A DNA stretch of 64,000 nt from Adiantum capillus-veneris (GCA_014529385.2 CM043964.1:8877497-8941496); one strand, 5' to 3'. Shown: positions 32,621 through 44,368, numbered from the stretch's first letter. A program made the numbers and translations. The notes: generated by a model not told the origin, from the letters alone.

Positions 32621-34440
32621 GTAAAATCTTAAGGAGTAGGGATGTAATTTTTAACGAACAAAATATGTACAAAGATTACTTGGAAAGAAAACAAACAAAA
32701 GAAACAGGTGATGAGTACATGGATCTTGAGGACGGTGAAGACTCAAGGATTGCAAACGGTGACAATGTGCAACAACGTCAACCAAATGAGGAGCCTCAAC
32801 CTATTCCCCGAAGATCTACAAGAGAAAGTAGACCTCCAGAAAGGTTTGTTCCTTCCTTCAACCATCTCTTGATCTCAGATTCTGGAGAGCCGGAATCATA
32901 TGAAGAAGCTATGCAACATGAATCCAAAGAAGAATGGACGAAGAGCATGCAAGTGGAGATGGACTCACTAAATCGCAACTAAACATGGGAGTTGGTTGAG
33001 TTGCCTAAAGGTAAGCGGGCACTTCAAAACAAATGGGTGTACAAGCTAAAGGAAGAAGAAGGTGGGAAGAAAAGGTACAAGTCTAGGCTTGTGATAAAAG
33101 TTTTTTCTCAAAAGAAAGGTATTGACTTCAATGAAATATTTTCTCCTATTGTAAAAATGAACTCAATTAGGCTTGTCTTAAGCCTTGTGGCTGCTCATGA
33201 TCTAAATCTCGAGCAAATGGGTGTAAATACGGCATTCCCTCACGGTGACTTAGAGGAGGAAATCTACATGCTTCAACCAAAGGGGTATGAAGCAAAAGGT
33301 AAGGAGAAAATGGTTTGCAGATTAAAGAAGAGCTTGTATGGTTTAAAGCAAGCATCAAGACAATGGTACTTGAAGTTTGATCGATGGATATTGGATCATG
33401 GATTCACAAGATGCAACTCGGATCACTACATCTACACGAAGAATTTGGGAGATGGAAAATTCATCATCCTAATGTTGTATGTTGATGACATGTTGATTGC
33501 AAGTGCTAACATGCAGGACATCAAAGACCTAAAAGAGGAGTTGTCCAAATCTTTTTCAATGAAAGATTTAGGTGCTGCAAAGAGGATACTTGGTATGAAA
33601 ATATCAAGGGACATGACGAAGAAGACAATAAAGCTATCTCAAGAAGATCACATCAAGAAGGTACTAGAAAGGTTTGCAATGCAAAATGCAAAACCAGTTT
33701 CTACACCTTTGGCTAGTCATTTTAAACTAACGAAGGATATGTGTCCAAAGACACAAGAGGAGATAGCCTATATGTCTAAAGTTCCATATGCTGCAGCGGT
33801 AGGTTCTCTAATGTATGCTATGGTCTGGACAAGGCCAGACATTGCACATGCAGTGGGAGTTGTGAGTAGGTTCATGGACAACCCAGGTAAAGAGCATTGG
33901 CAAGCTGTGAAGTGGATACTTAGGTATCTAAAAGGGACAACAACAAATGCTTTGTATTCTGGAGGAACTAATATTTTTCTAGAAGGGTATGCTGATGCAG
34001 ATATGGAAGGTGACAAAGATACTCGAAGGAGCACTACTGGCTATGTGTTCACGGTTGGAGGCATAGCAGTAAGCTGGGCTTCAAAGCTGCAGAAAGTGGT
34101 TTCACTTTCTACCACGGAAGCAGAGTATGTAGCAATGACGGAGGCAAGCAAAGAAATTCTGTGGCTTCACAGATTCTTAGAAGAGCTTGGATTCAAACAA
34201 GACAATTGTGTCTTGTACAGTGATAGCCAAAGCGCTATCCATCTTGCGAAGAACTCAGCCTTTCATTCAAGGACAAAGCACATTGAGGTGAGATATCACT
34301 TCATACGCACTCTTTTGGAAGAGGGACAACTAAAGCTAGGAAAGGTGCATACAAGTGAAAATCCTGCAGACATGTTTACAAAGGTGGTCAACAAGGAGAA
34401 GTTGAGCTTTTGCTCATCTTCAATCGGCATTCAAGGATAA
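32620..34440 (+). CDS. Ty1/copia reverse transcriptase-RNase H
   Basis: A linker (RRSTRESRPPERF) leads to RT. A TAA at 32980-32982 falls in NRN-stop-TWELVELPKG, where related proteins have Lys. From 32992 the frame is open for 482 codons: KNKWVYKLK-type start, NTAFPHGDLEEEIYM, SLYGLKQASRQWY, the catalytic box YVDD at 33478-33489, MKDLGAAKRILGM, then RNase H (YADADMEGD, STTEAEYVA, YSDSQSAIHLAKN, RTKHIEVRYHFIR). Apart from the one stop and the upstream shift this is the best-preserved pol segment in the window. Confidence 0.9.
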
Positions 34441-34488
34441 GAAGCCAGAATGGAAAGTAGTCACAGGTTTGGTTTGGAGATCAGTCTC

Positions 34489-34500
34489 CAAGTGGGAGAT
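34489..34500 (+). promoter_or_regulatory. Polypurine tract of the copia element
   Basis: AAGTGGGAGAT directly precedes the LTR start TGTTAAGTATGG, the normal plus-strand primer layout. Confidence 0.8.
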
Positions 34501-34767
34501 TGTTAAGTATGGAGCCTGATTTACCCTTGTAATTTTCTGTGGTAAAAGCGCACATTTATAAGGCCCCCATTATGAGGAGAAGCCATCGTGCGTGAAGGAA
34601 AATCACTCATCGGAAACCAAAATTTTCACGGACAAGAATCAGGGGCAACTTTAAAGGCCTCGGGGGCGGAGTCCCCCGAGACTTTTATTTTCGCCGGAAT
34701 ATTCTTTTTCGCCAGAATATTATGGCCGGACGGCGGCCGAAAAGTGGTCGTAAAACAACCGGTCAGT

Positions 34768-34865
34768 TGGCCGGTGGTCGGAAGTCAATGGCCGGTGGCC
34801 GATGGTCGGAAGTCAATGGCCGGTGGCCGGTGGCCGAATTCAATGGCCGGTGGCTGAATTCAAAA
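34768..34865 (+). repeat. GGCCGGTGG-type minisatellite in the LTR
   Basis: About six units of (T)GGCCGGTGG(C/T)CG with AAGTCAA or AATTCAA spacers, just upstream of the LTR TATA box. Confidence 0.85.
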
Positions 34866-34986
34866 GCGGACTTGTCTTCTCAAGGGCGGCCACACATGGG
34901 CAGATTGGAGGGTCCGATTTGGACTTATTCGCACAAGGGCGGCTACACATGGCTGTCTCTCATAAGAGAGGGAAGCCCTTTTGGCC

Positions 34987-34993
34987 TATAAAA
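34987..34993 (+). promoter_or_regulatory. LTR TATA box
   Basis: TATAAAA in GGCCTATAAAAGGAGGCC within the copia LTR. Confidence 0.65.
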
Positions 34994-35301
34994 GGAGGCC
35001 ATTTCTACACACATATAGTGTGAAGTTGATGCAACAAGGTGAGTGTGAGGTGGTGAGAGTGAAGCAAGGCGGGAGCTCCATTAAGGGTATAATCCCTTTG
35101 TAAACTACTTCTTGTTTTGAAGTACTAAATCCATTGAGTGGCTGCTTTCCCGTGGACGTAGCCCACATTGGGTGAACCACGTATATCGTGTGTACTCTCT
35201 CTCTCTCTCTCTCTCTACTCTATAATCTCGTGTATATAAATCTGTCTCTCTCCATTAAGTAATCTACTCAATTATCTATTTAGCTACGTCTTATTTCCTA
35301 G

Positions 35302-36769
35302 CATGTGAAGATGTTTTTGACAGAGTCAAAGAAGTTTTGAGTACACTACTCATTATGAGCTCTTGACTGGGAAAAGGAGTTTTATGTTAACCCATCAGTG
35401 AGAGATGATGCCATTGGGGCCATGTTGTTGCAAAGGAAGAAGAAATCTCAGTACATGAAGCCTGCTCATTATGCTAGTAGAGTGAATATTCCTCATGAAA
35501 GAGATTACTCTGAAATCGAATTGGTGTTGGTGACCAGTATGGTTTATGCTTATAGACAATTCAAACATTACTTGTTGCAAAAGTTGTTCACTTTTCTCAC
35601 CAGTTACTCATTGCTTCCTCAGCTATTTAATAATTCAAATATATCAAAAACAGTGATGAAATGGGTTATTGAACTTTAGAAGTTTCATTTCATCTTTTTG
35701 GTAGGAGAGTGTAGTCCGGCTACCCTGGCAGATTTACTCACTTATAAGGAGACTCCTATTTTGGTTAAGGAAGAGGTGGTGCAAAGGAAGAAGGTTGAAA
35801 CTCTTGCCATACCCCAATGCTTCACTAATATATTTTGATGGCTCTTATCGAAGAAGTCATGATGCTGCTTCTTGAGGAATTGTCATTTATGATGAACAAG
35901 AAAAACTTGTAAGGAAACAAGGGCTCAAACTGGATGCAAAAAGTAACAATGAAGCAGAGTACATGGCTCGTGAAGGTGTCTTGCGCATCTGTTTACAATT
36001 GGGAATTAGACATCTAAAAATCAAAGGAGATGCCTTGTTGGTTGTGAAGCAAGAATTGGGAGTATATAAGAATAAGAATCCTAAACTGAAAAATTTATGC
36101 TTCAAGATGAAATCATTACTCAAAAATTTTGAAGCATGGAGTTTGCAGCATATTGAGAGGTCTCGAAATGAGAAAACTCATGATGCTGCCCAAGAAATGA
36201 TCCCTTGTGTGTTTGTGTTGAAGGATAGTGCCCCTTTATATCATGGAAGGGAGTTATTATCAATGGAGGTAGATTTTCAATTGACAGGTGTTTTACCTGA
36301 AGATCTACCATCCTCAAAAAAGTATACTTTTATAGGAAGCGCTAGAAAGTACAAAATGCTTGATGATGTGCTTTACATGAAAGAAAGTGATTTAATATTG
36401 CATCGTGTGCCTTGGAAAGAGGAAATCTACAAGATTTTGGAAGAAAATCATGAGGGATCTTGTGGCAGCTATTTTTCCATGAAGATTACATTACATAAGA
36501 TTTTTCAAGAAGGCTATGTGTGGCCAAGTATCCAGTGGGATGTTAACCATTGGTGCAGGTCTTGTTTATCTTGTCAAAAAATGGGAGAAATAATTTTGAA
36601 TCCTGAATTACGACAGACAATTCTAGCCTTTGATGTGTTTGAAAAATGGGATCTTGATGCTAATGGACCCTTGCCCATGACTAGCAAAAGAAATGCTTAC
36701 ATTATGACAACAGTGGATTATTTGTTGTGTTGGGCAGAAGCCAAAGCTGCCAAACAGATTACTAGTAAG
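35302..36769 (+). pseudogene. Gypsy/Tat fragment: RNase H, second RNase H, integrase start
   Basis: It begins in the RT-linked RNase H (CEDVFDRVKEVL, then VRDDAIGAMLLQR, RDYSEIELVLVTSMVYAYRQF). The second RNase H starts near 35828 (FDGSYRRSHDAAS, stop, GIVIYDEQEK, NNEAEYMAREGV, KIKGDALLVVKQ). Integrase follows with ENHEGSCGSYF...WCRSCLSCQ and FEKWDLDANGPLP. Sequence stops after TTVDYLLCWAEAKAAKQIT at 36769, exactly where a copia LTR begins. RT is missing at the left. Shifts and stops make it inactive. Confidence 0.85.
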
Positions 36770-36989
36770 TGTTGGAATTAGGGTTGCAGGGAAATGCATA
36801 CAGCATGGAGAAGATGAAGGAAGCTCAAGGCACACAATAGAGAGTGTATTACCTAGTGTGCAATGGAAAGATAGATAGCCCTAGAGTGATGGGCGTATAT
36901 ACAATGCACGAGGGAAAAACCTCCTAAAGAGGGGAAAAATGCCCCAGTAGTCCTAGTGTGTTTACACACATCACTACCAAATGTATACA
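36770..36989 (-). mobile_element. 3' LTR of a minus-strand copia element
   Basis: On the minus strand it starts TGTATACATTTGG, directly after the purine tract CGAGGGGGGATT, and ends CTAATTCCAACA. It is 220 bp long. It abuts the interrupted gypsy integrase, so this copia inserted into or next to that gypsy copy. Confidence 0.75.
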
Positions 36990-37064
36990 AATCCCCCCTC
37001 GATTGATGCTTTGAATGAGAATTGGCACATGAGTAAAGGGAAGTGCCATGCCCTAACCACATGA

Positions 37065-38300
37065 TCAGTCCACAAAGGGGAGTAAGCCCAAAGCTTTGCA
37101 AAAATCTTCGAGCTTCTCACGAGACAATGCCTTTGTGAAAAGATCTGCAATGTTGTCCTATGTTGGCACTTAAGCCAAGATGATCTCTCCTGCTAAGAGC
37201 CTCACCCTGACATAGTGGTAGTGCACCTCAATGTGCTTTGTGAGAGCATGAGAAAATGGGTTCCTCGCAAGTGCTAATGCACTCTGACTATTAGTGTAGA
37301 TAGTGTTGGTAGTGTCTTGTCCAGCACCCACATTAGTCATAAAGTAGGTTTTTTTTTAATCAACCATGATATACATAAACTGTCAAGCATGAAACAAAAA
37401 CCACTTGTGGACACTCTGTGTCAAAACAACCAACCCAATTTGAGTCTGAAAAAGAATGTAAGTCTGGCGACAATGATCTCCCCTTAGGATAGAACAAGCC
37501 AAGATGTAAAGTGCCACTAAGGTAGCGGAAAATTCTCTTGACAGCCTGACAATGCTTAGACCCTGGGCTATGCATAAATTTGTTGATTTGTGAGATTGAA
37601 AATTGAATATCCGGCCTCGTATTTCATAGATAAATGAGGCATCCAATAGCAGTTTGGTAAAGATTGACATTTGCAAGATCACTAGCATCATGAAGACTCA
37701 ATTTCAAACCTGTTTCCATGGGAGCGGCGATAGGTTTGCAATCCTCAAGTCCAAACCTACATAGCAATGTCTCGATGTAACTTTCTTGACACAAGGAAAT
37801 ACCACCATCACACTACGTAAACTGTATACCCAAGTAATGATGCAACATCCCCAAATCTTTCATCTTGAAAGTAGCATTCAAAACAGCCTTAAATTCAGCA
37901 ATATGTCTCTCATTTGGTCCAGTGAATAGAAAATCATCTACATAAAGAACCGCAATGAGAATTACATCACCCTCACGCTTTACATAGAATGTGCTTTCTG
38001 TTAGACTATTATAAAAGCCTCGTTTGACCAAACGAGTGTTAGCTTTCTCATACCAAGCACGAGGAGATTGCTTCAACCCATACAAAGCTGTCTAACATCT
38101 GCACACTTTGTCCACTTGTCCTTTCTTGACAAAATTGAAACCCTACGTTACATAAAATTACTCAAATATGTCACCATTCAAGAAAGAAGTAACCATGTTT
38201 GATTAATGTACATCCCAACCAAAATGAGCTACGAATGCATATAGAAAATGCGTAGTATTCATACAACAGCTGAAGGCAAACGTCTCTTCATAATCTATAT
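37065..38300 (-). pseudogene. Ty1/copia reverse transcriptase-RNase H, decayed
   Basis: From the right: a weak RT start (DYEETFA), then YGLKQSPRAWYEKANTRLV, the box YVDD in VLYVDDFLFTG (about 37930), and MKDLGMLHHYLGIQF. RNase H follows in other frames: HSPGSKHCQAVKRIFRYL, SDSNWVGC, YTNSQSALALARNPF and IADLFTKALSREKLEDFC, ending at a stop at 37065-37067. Several stops and shifts are present. Integrase, gag and the 5' LTR are absent, so it is cut at about 38300. Confidence 0.8.
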
Positions 38301-38309
38301 CATAAAATA

Positions 38310-39213
38310 TAATATCTAACTTTACCAAATGATTTTCTCATATTAAACTGATCACTTAATATGGGAACATAAAAGAGGAACAAGAGTTAGTATACATATA
38401 TGTGCTTATAGATCTATTTCAACAGGGAACCAAAAGGAGAAACATTTGCATCTCAATAGGGGTTCCAAAGGAGAGGGTAGATCTACCAAAGAGCAATGTG
38501 CAATAAGTTCTTCTTGATTTACCTCAGTAAGAGACCAAGAGGAGAGATCGTTACATCTCAAAAGGGGTCAAAATGGAGGTAGTCTATAAAAGAGCAACGT
38601 GCATCTAATGGAGCTTAGAAGACCTTAGGGCTAACTTCATTAAATACCTTTAAAAGTTAGTGTTAAAAAGTTCTTTGACCTTTTGCAAGCTAGGGCTAAC
38701 CTCGAGGTGGGAATCGCACCCAAGCATGACGTACTAAGACACTTAAAGTGGTTGTGGGACCCTTTCCCAAAGCTTGAGGTGATTTTTATGCTTAAATGAC
38801 TAAGATTTTTGAAATGTTAAATACAAAGATAAGTTCTCAAGAGGCATGAACGTCTATGCTTAATTGACTAAAGCTTGAAGTATTCAATTCAAAACAAATG
38901 ACTTAAGAAGCATAAAAGATACATGCTTGCTTGATTGAATAAGTCCTTGAAGTATTCGATTCCACCAAATGACTTAATAAGCATAAAAGACACTTGTTCA
39001 AATGATCCTCCACATGTGGCCCTCATGATGTGTTTGAATACCATTGGTTACATTTTAAAGGGGTCCAATGAGAATTTAGATAGACAAAAATAAATTATGT
39101 TCATTTTGTCAAAGAGGAAAAAGAGTACAATGTCCAAATGAATAACAAAATAATACCAGAGAGAGAGAGAGAGATAGAGAGATGGACCAAGCATGAGAGG
39201 GGGGATATACTAT

Positions 39214-39256
<43 letters not shown>

Positions 39257-39290
39257 TCTCTCATTGTGTAGAGTGTAATTCCTGTTTAGG
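38310..39290. repeat. Non-coding DNA with degenerate internal repeats and a (CA)n tract
   Basis: Loose repeats such as AAAAGAGCAA(T/C)GTGCA (about 38486 and 38591) and ATGACTTAA(G/T)AAGCATAAAAGA (about 38908 and 38968). A CA run occupies 39215-39254. No gene is visible. Confidence 0.6.
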
Positions 39291-39295
39291 CTACA

Positions 39296-40120
39296 TCAAC
39301 TCCTCAAGTTGCTCCTCGAAGCATTTATATTCCTTGACACTTGCAATACTTCACCAATGTCTCTTTTCTCCTTGTCCAACAACAAGAAAGCTGGCATAAC
39401 GTGAAAGTTTACTATCACCTTCACATTAAAGACTTGAACTTCCAAGTTCTTAATCAACCCCAAACACTTCACGTTGGCATGATTTGCTAGTCGAATCCTA
39501 AACCTAGAGCTTCCGTATGTAATGAGACCCAATCTCTCAACACATGACTGTGTGATCACACAAACTTGAGCACCTCCATCAATGTAGGCCTCTTCCATGA
39601 CCACATCTTTGTGCCAAGCATTCACCATAGGACAAATGTCAAGTAACTCTCTCATAGTCCACACTTTGACTTGTCCATGCTTCGGCTCTTTCTGTTGATT
39701 CACTAATGACTTACACTGCCTCTTAAGTTTCGGCACCATTTTCATCATTTGTCCAAAAGTACAATCTACTTTCCTCCGAGTCACGTCTTCCTTTTTATTG
39801 TAAGCTGTTTGGCCTTCTCCCAAATGTAAATCTTCTTCTTCAAACCATCTATGAGCTCTTTTTTTCCTCTTAACTTTCGCATATTCACCCTCTTTCTCTT
39901 TCCTTTTCTTCTTAATGGGACCTTGAGCAACATAGCCTTCCCTCTCTCTTTTGCCTATGGGCATCATACCTGCTTCTTTCTTTTCAACCCGCACAATACC
40001 CACATGACCAGCAGAGGTTGAGGCGTGATTTTCTTGTTCAATACCTTGATCTCCCCATATATCCAATGCATAATCATTATCCATGTTAGGAATCTGTTGG
40101 AGGAAGAGGAAACATATCAC
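39296..40120 (-). CDS. Gypsy protease region, truncated
   Basis: An open minus frame of about 270 codons. A charged N-terminal part contains PIKKKRKEKEG and KVKRKKR, which look like nuclear-localisation signals. The block CTFGQMMKMVPKLKRQ precedes the retropepsin site AYIDGGAQVCVITQ, with DGG in the active site, and NHANVKCLGLIKN. The LGRPW end of the domain is absent; sequence after FHVMPA does not fit and the copy is cut near 39300, next to a CA tract. The domain order matches the element at 13.5-14.5 kb. Confidence 0.75.
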   Translation of the reverse strand: MICFLFLQQIPNMDNDYALDIWGDQGIEQENHASTSAGHVGIVRVEKKEAGMMPIGKREREGYVAQGPIKKKRKEKEGEYAKVKRKKRAHRWFEEEDLHLGEGQTAYNKKEDVTRRKVDCTFGQMMKMVPKLKRQCKSLVNQQKEPKHGQVKVWTMRELLDICPMVNAWHKDVVMEEAYIDGGAQVCVITQSCVERLGLITYGSSRFRIRLANHANVKCLGLIKNLEVQVFNVKVIVNFHVMPAFLLLDKEKRDIGEVLQVSRNINASRSNLRS

Positions 40121-40124
40121 CTCC

Positions 40125-41021
40125 CATCCTTGTTGGCTTTGGACAATAAGTGATCATATGACCAAGTTCACCACAATTATAATAGGTAGGAATGGACCTC
40201 CTTTGCGGCTCAAAGATACCTTGTCCACAACCCACATTAGCATTAGACTGAGATTTGCACGATTTGGCATTTTCTCTACCACGAACACAACCAAAACCAC
40301 CTCCAAGAACACTAAGCTGCAATTCCTATATCATGGTCATCATGTCTTACATATTTTGCTGTAATTTTTTAGTGTTCGCAACTCTTTGAGAAGGTTGGGC
40401 TCTATCCTCTTCTTGATTTCCCTCATTTTGGTCACCATTACCTTGCACATGGACCACTTTTCCATATTCATTAAATCTTTGAGCCTTGTATTCTTTCTCC
40501 CTAGCGATAGTGACTGCTTCCTCCAAGGTAGCAGACCTTTTCAGCTCAAATTTGAGCTTCAAATTGTTCTTTAAGTTTTCCACAAATCGGTCCCTCTTTC
40601 ACATGGCTAGAGGGATTTCATTTCCCAAAGCTCTGGCCCATTTATCCCATAAACGGGTGAATTGCATGACAAAATCATCAACACTTTGATTAACCTTCTG
40701 ACTGTACCCCAAATTTTCATGCCAAACTTCATTAGGTATTTTGATGCTCTAGTATTGTGCCAAAAAATCCTCCTTCACACGATTGTGGTCCAAAACCACC
40801 ACCGGAGTTTGTGTCTGCACCTACTCTTCATAATTTTTAAACCAAACTTTTGACTCATCTTGTAAACTATATTGCAACAACCGCAACAATATACCTTGAT
40901 CTAGTATATTTTGCAGTAAGAAATTGACTTCCAATTTCTCAATAACAAGCCGTGCATTCTCATTAGGCAATCCATGAAAGTGTGGAAACTCGTCTGTCAT
41001 GTTTGATTGCCACAAAAGCAC
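40125..41021 (-). pseudogene. gag: Gypsy gag, broken, with altered zinc knuckle
   Basis: Gag starts near 41021 (PHFHGLPNENARLVIEKLE) and runs with stops through VDDFVMQFTRLWDKWARALG and ELKRSATLEEAVTIAREKEY. The zinc knuckle near 40170-40190 reads YYNCGELGHMITYC, with Tyr for the first Cys, followed by RMGGDMFPLP. The same tail follows the intact knuckle of the 1-1085 gag, so these are sister elements. Stops near 40819, 40740, 40607 and 40345 inactivate it. Confidence 0.75.
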
Positions 41022-41286
41022 TTACATGTGACATCGAAATTTAAGGGATGTTGATGGATCTCTCCATACCTAATCCACCTCACACTGGGTAGTCCGGCCC
41101 CCTATTCTTGGTTTCACAAATCCTCACGACCCTCCAAAGGCTACAATCCAATTACACAACCACCTCAAATGTTGTCCACAATTTGCACATACATAGGTGG
41201 TTGTCCATAAGGATCCACATCCCCTTTACATTCTCTGCATGCAGAATAGACATATTTCACAAAAACTGGAGCACATGAGCACTTGC

Positions 41287-41304
41287 TCCTCAGTGGGAGC
41301 ACCA
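41287..41304 (-). promoter_or_regulatory. Primer-binding site (non-Met type)
   Basis: On the minus strand it reads TGGTGCTCCCACTGAGGA, 6 bp inside the LTR end. Confidence 0.75.
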
Positions 41305-41310
41305 AAATGA

Positions 41311-42500
41311 TGTTAGAATGCAAAAGATAAGGAAAATGAGTGCCTCTATAGCCTTGCACGAGTCACACCGTCAGAAGGAAGAACTACTGCACTGCCAAAA
41401 CCACCTGTGATAAGCACTTGTAAAGATTTATGAAGAACCCTTGTAGCATGAAGCACACTTGGAATCCAAGGACATCATGAAGCTGCTCATCTTGAGTAGA
41501 TGTTCCTAGAGTATCCATAAACTAAAAACAAAGGAAAATGAGAGAGATATGGCCATCTGAAGTTGGGGGTGATCTCTCTTGCTAAAAAATGAGCTCTCTA
41601 GAAACTGTGCAGGTGTTGCAACTATTAAAATGGGGCTCCTCTTATCCTCTTCTCTCTCTCCTCAGCCAACATGGACTTTTGGGGTTTTCATTTCATTGGT
41701 TCATTTTGAGCCTTTTTTGGTAAATCCTGGAGCCAAGTCAGTGCCTTTGTGCTCAAGGAAAGGGGTGGGCACTTGTCTAGACGAACAAAAAGGGTAGGAA
41801 GCGCTTGGGTAGGCAGTGTGAACAACTAGAAAAAGACGCCCCCATCTCCTTTGAGTCCACAAGCTCTCTCCCCGAAGCTCGTCACGAAATGATTCAAACA
41901 AAGGGAGCTCCTCACCTGCCCTATACACCCCCCATCCTCTCCTTACCCCTTCCCATGTGGGATAATTCCCATGCCTCATGGAAACTTCCTTCACAATCCT
42001 CCCAACTCCATCATGCCCAAGTTAATTTCAAGCTCCTTATCCAAGTGAGAGAACTTCCTGAAAAACTTTCCAGAAGCATAACTTGATGCTCCGGTCACCA
42101 CATGACACACCATAAAGTACGGCTTGGAGCCCATCACCTCGGATACTTTTGGATATTTCAAATCTCAGCATTTTTTAATTCAAATCATCAAGTTGGACCA
42201 ATTGCCTTTGTCGCATGCATCTGCAATCACTATCTAAGTCAAGACCACCCACTTTGGATGCACATAACTCATGATGTACAAGTCCGATTCACGAGATATA
42301 AAGCACAGCTAACAATATTTATTGGAAACCATGTCTTGGGGACTTGAACAACCCAAAACACTAGTACAAAATCCCGGAAAAACCAAACCTTTGTACATGA
42401 ATTTTTACATGGTCACTCCCAAGACTCGCGGGACTATGCACACATATAGACATGAGGCTAGTTATCAAGCTTTTTGGCACAATCTAATGGCTTTATGATC
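41311..42500 (-). mobile_element. 5' LTR of the third minus-strand gypsy element (outer end approximate)
   Basis: In plus orientation it begins TGTTAGAATG and carries GAGTGCCTCTATAGCC near the start, matching the other two LTRs of this group. No coding content. The outer end is unproven because the 3' part of the element is missing. Confidence 0.5.
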
Positions 42501-43430
42501 ACCCAAAAAATGCCTGACAACATCACATATTGGCAGCACAGAGAGAGACTCGTCTTACTGTAACATCTCATTGGCACAAGGAGGGTCTCACAACTGAGTT
42601 CTTGTTATCTTTTTGGGAAGGTTGTGCGATGCCACATAGCCATGGCGAGTCACATTGTTCCTGTGGGGTGGTAGCACATAGAGCTACAACAGTGGGGAGT
42701 TGGCTTGTACAAAGTGGTCTCTCCGTAGTATGTGCAGCTTGTGACCATCCTTTAGAGAGTCATTGTGAGTGTCTTTCGGACTACCCTATGGCACAACAGG
42801 TTTGACTTTGGGTCCTTTGGTTGATGCCAACTCTTTCCACTACACGAAAATACACTTGGGGGGTAGCTGCTTGGTTCACTCTCATGGGCCTGGCATTATA
42901 GTTTGAGCTATCCACCACCACCAGGATGATAATGATACAGGGGGGGTCCTCCCACACTCTAGCCTGCTATAGAGCTTACCTCACAAGACTGGTGCAGTGA
43001 GAGAGAGGTGTGCTGGGAGCTTGTCTGTGGCCTAACACTCTCTTTCATCTGGCGGCCCCACTACTTCCACATCTTCAAGGCTCACCTTGTGCCAGCTGTG
43101 GAGATTGTTCAAAAATTTTGATTGGAGCTGATCCATACTCTTAGGGGATAGTTTGAGAGACTTTAGGGTAGCTGCGACCGCATGCAGGATTGCAAAGAGG
43201 AGTTCCTTCAACTCTAGGCCTTTCTTCATCATGGTCCAGGGTATGCTCAGATGGCACTACGGTCCACCTGTGTGGATTTTCCCTCCTCCCATCTCCTGAT
43301 TTAGCCTCATTGTACATATGCTATTTTTTCATTGGGAGAGTCTCCCCTTGTGATTGTTGTAGCCCTCTCTAGTAGAGGTGGTTGTAGCCCTATGGACAAT
43401 TGCATTAACTAATAGAAGGATTTTCTCCTC
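42500..43430. other. No gene recognised
   Basis: Short open frames occur on both strands (for example minus 43232-43032, rich in Leu and Lys) but none carries a motif I can name. Some stretches have the flavour of decayed LINE sequence; that is only an impression. Confidence 0.35.
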
Positions 43431-43760
43431 GGGGAAAAACAAAATGAGGACTTTGACCAATTGCTCAACATCGTCTATAAGAAGGAGGAGCCTCTTCTAG
43501 ACATTGAGGGTGTCCTCAATAAACTTGTAGCAAGACAAGGGTAGAATTTATGAACAACAAGAAGAAAGCCACAGTATGAAAAAGTAGAGACTATGTTATC
43601 TCTTCCAAAGGAAGAGTTGCAAAGAAAGAGGTGCCATGAACATGGTAGGTATGGCACTATGAAAAGGATATCTTTTCAAAAAAACCCTTGCACTCGTTGC
43701 GGCAACCTAAGCCATCTACTATTTAAATGCCTCTATACAGAGAAAAGGAAAGACAAATAG
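43430..43760 (+). pseudogene. Retroelement gag remnant with zinc knuckle
   Basis: Broken plus frames read LLDIEGVLNKLVARQG, then EKVETMLSLPKEELQRKRC and a perfect CX2CX4HX4C knuckle at 43688-43729 (CTRCGNLSHLLFKC), ending in KRKDK and a stop. It is probably the end of a copia gag or LINE ORF1. No pol follows. Confidence 0.5.
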
Positions 43761-43769
43761 TAAAAACAA

Positions 43770-44360
43770 AATGACATGTGGTAGGAGAAGGTAACTTAGT
43801 CATTTTACCTTTGATGCAAACAATGATATCATGTGTTTTTGAGATGTATGGTCCCTCGGTGTTGTTCTTGATCACCCTTCATAATTGTCAAGGTACCTTA
43901 ATGTGGTGGATAGAAGCTTTCATGCTTGTTGGCATTGTTTCCTCTTGTATGTGTTTTCTAGCCATTTTTTGACACAAGCATTGTTGTAGTGTCTATGTGG
44001 GTTTCTATGAGAGATATGCTGTCAAAAAGTTCATTGTCATAATGTCCTCTTCTTGTCTCTTATCATGCTTCACTCAGGAAAAGTTATAGAGGAGGTTGTA
44101 TGAGAAGAGAACTCTTTGTTACATGCATATGCGACCTCTTTTTGATGTGTCCAACACTAGCTAGGAGATTTGATTAACTCTATGTTTCATGAGGTCTTCA
44201 CAAGAATCTCTCACCTTTACCAGCTTGGATAGCTAGGTTTCAGACATCATTAAGCCCCATTATTTTCTCCATTACTTATAGAAAAAATATTATCTACCCT
44301 TCACACATTTTGAAAACTCTCTCTAATATGGAGTCTCCCCAAATTGACACATCTTTATCC
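43770..44360. other. No gene seen
   Basis: Decayed, T-rich sequence without recognisable frames. Confidence 0.5.
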
Positions 44361-44368
44361 CTTGGGAT

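Larger units (their letters stand above)
34501..35303 (+). mobile_element. 3' LTR of the copia element (right end tentative)
   Basis: Starts TGTTAAGTATGGAGCC at 34501. It contains a GGCCGGTGG minisatellite, a TATA box at 34987 and CT-rich DNA at 35197-35218. The right end is put at GCA 35301-35303, after which gypsy RNase H sequence begins. No second LTR remains for confirmation. Confidence 0.6.

Noticed and set aside
43032-43232. 66-codon minus-strand frame that reads like a protein
   Set aside because: No motif, no conserved context, and short enough to occur by chance.
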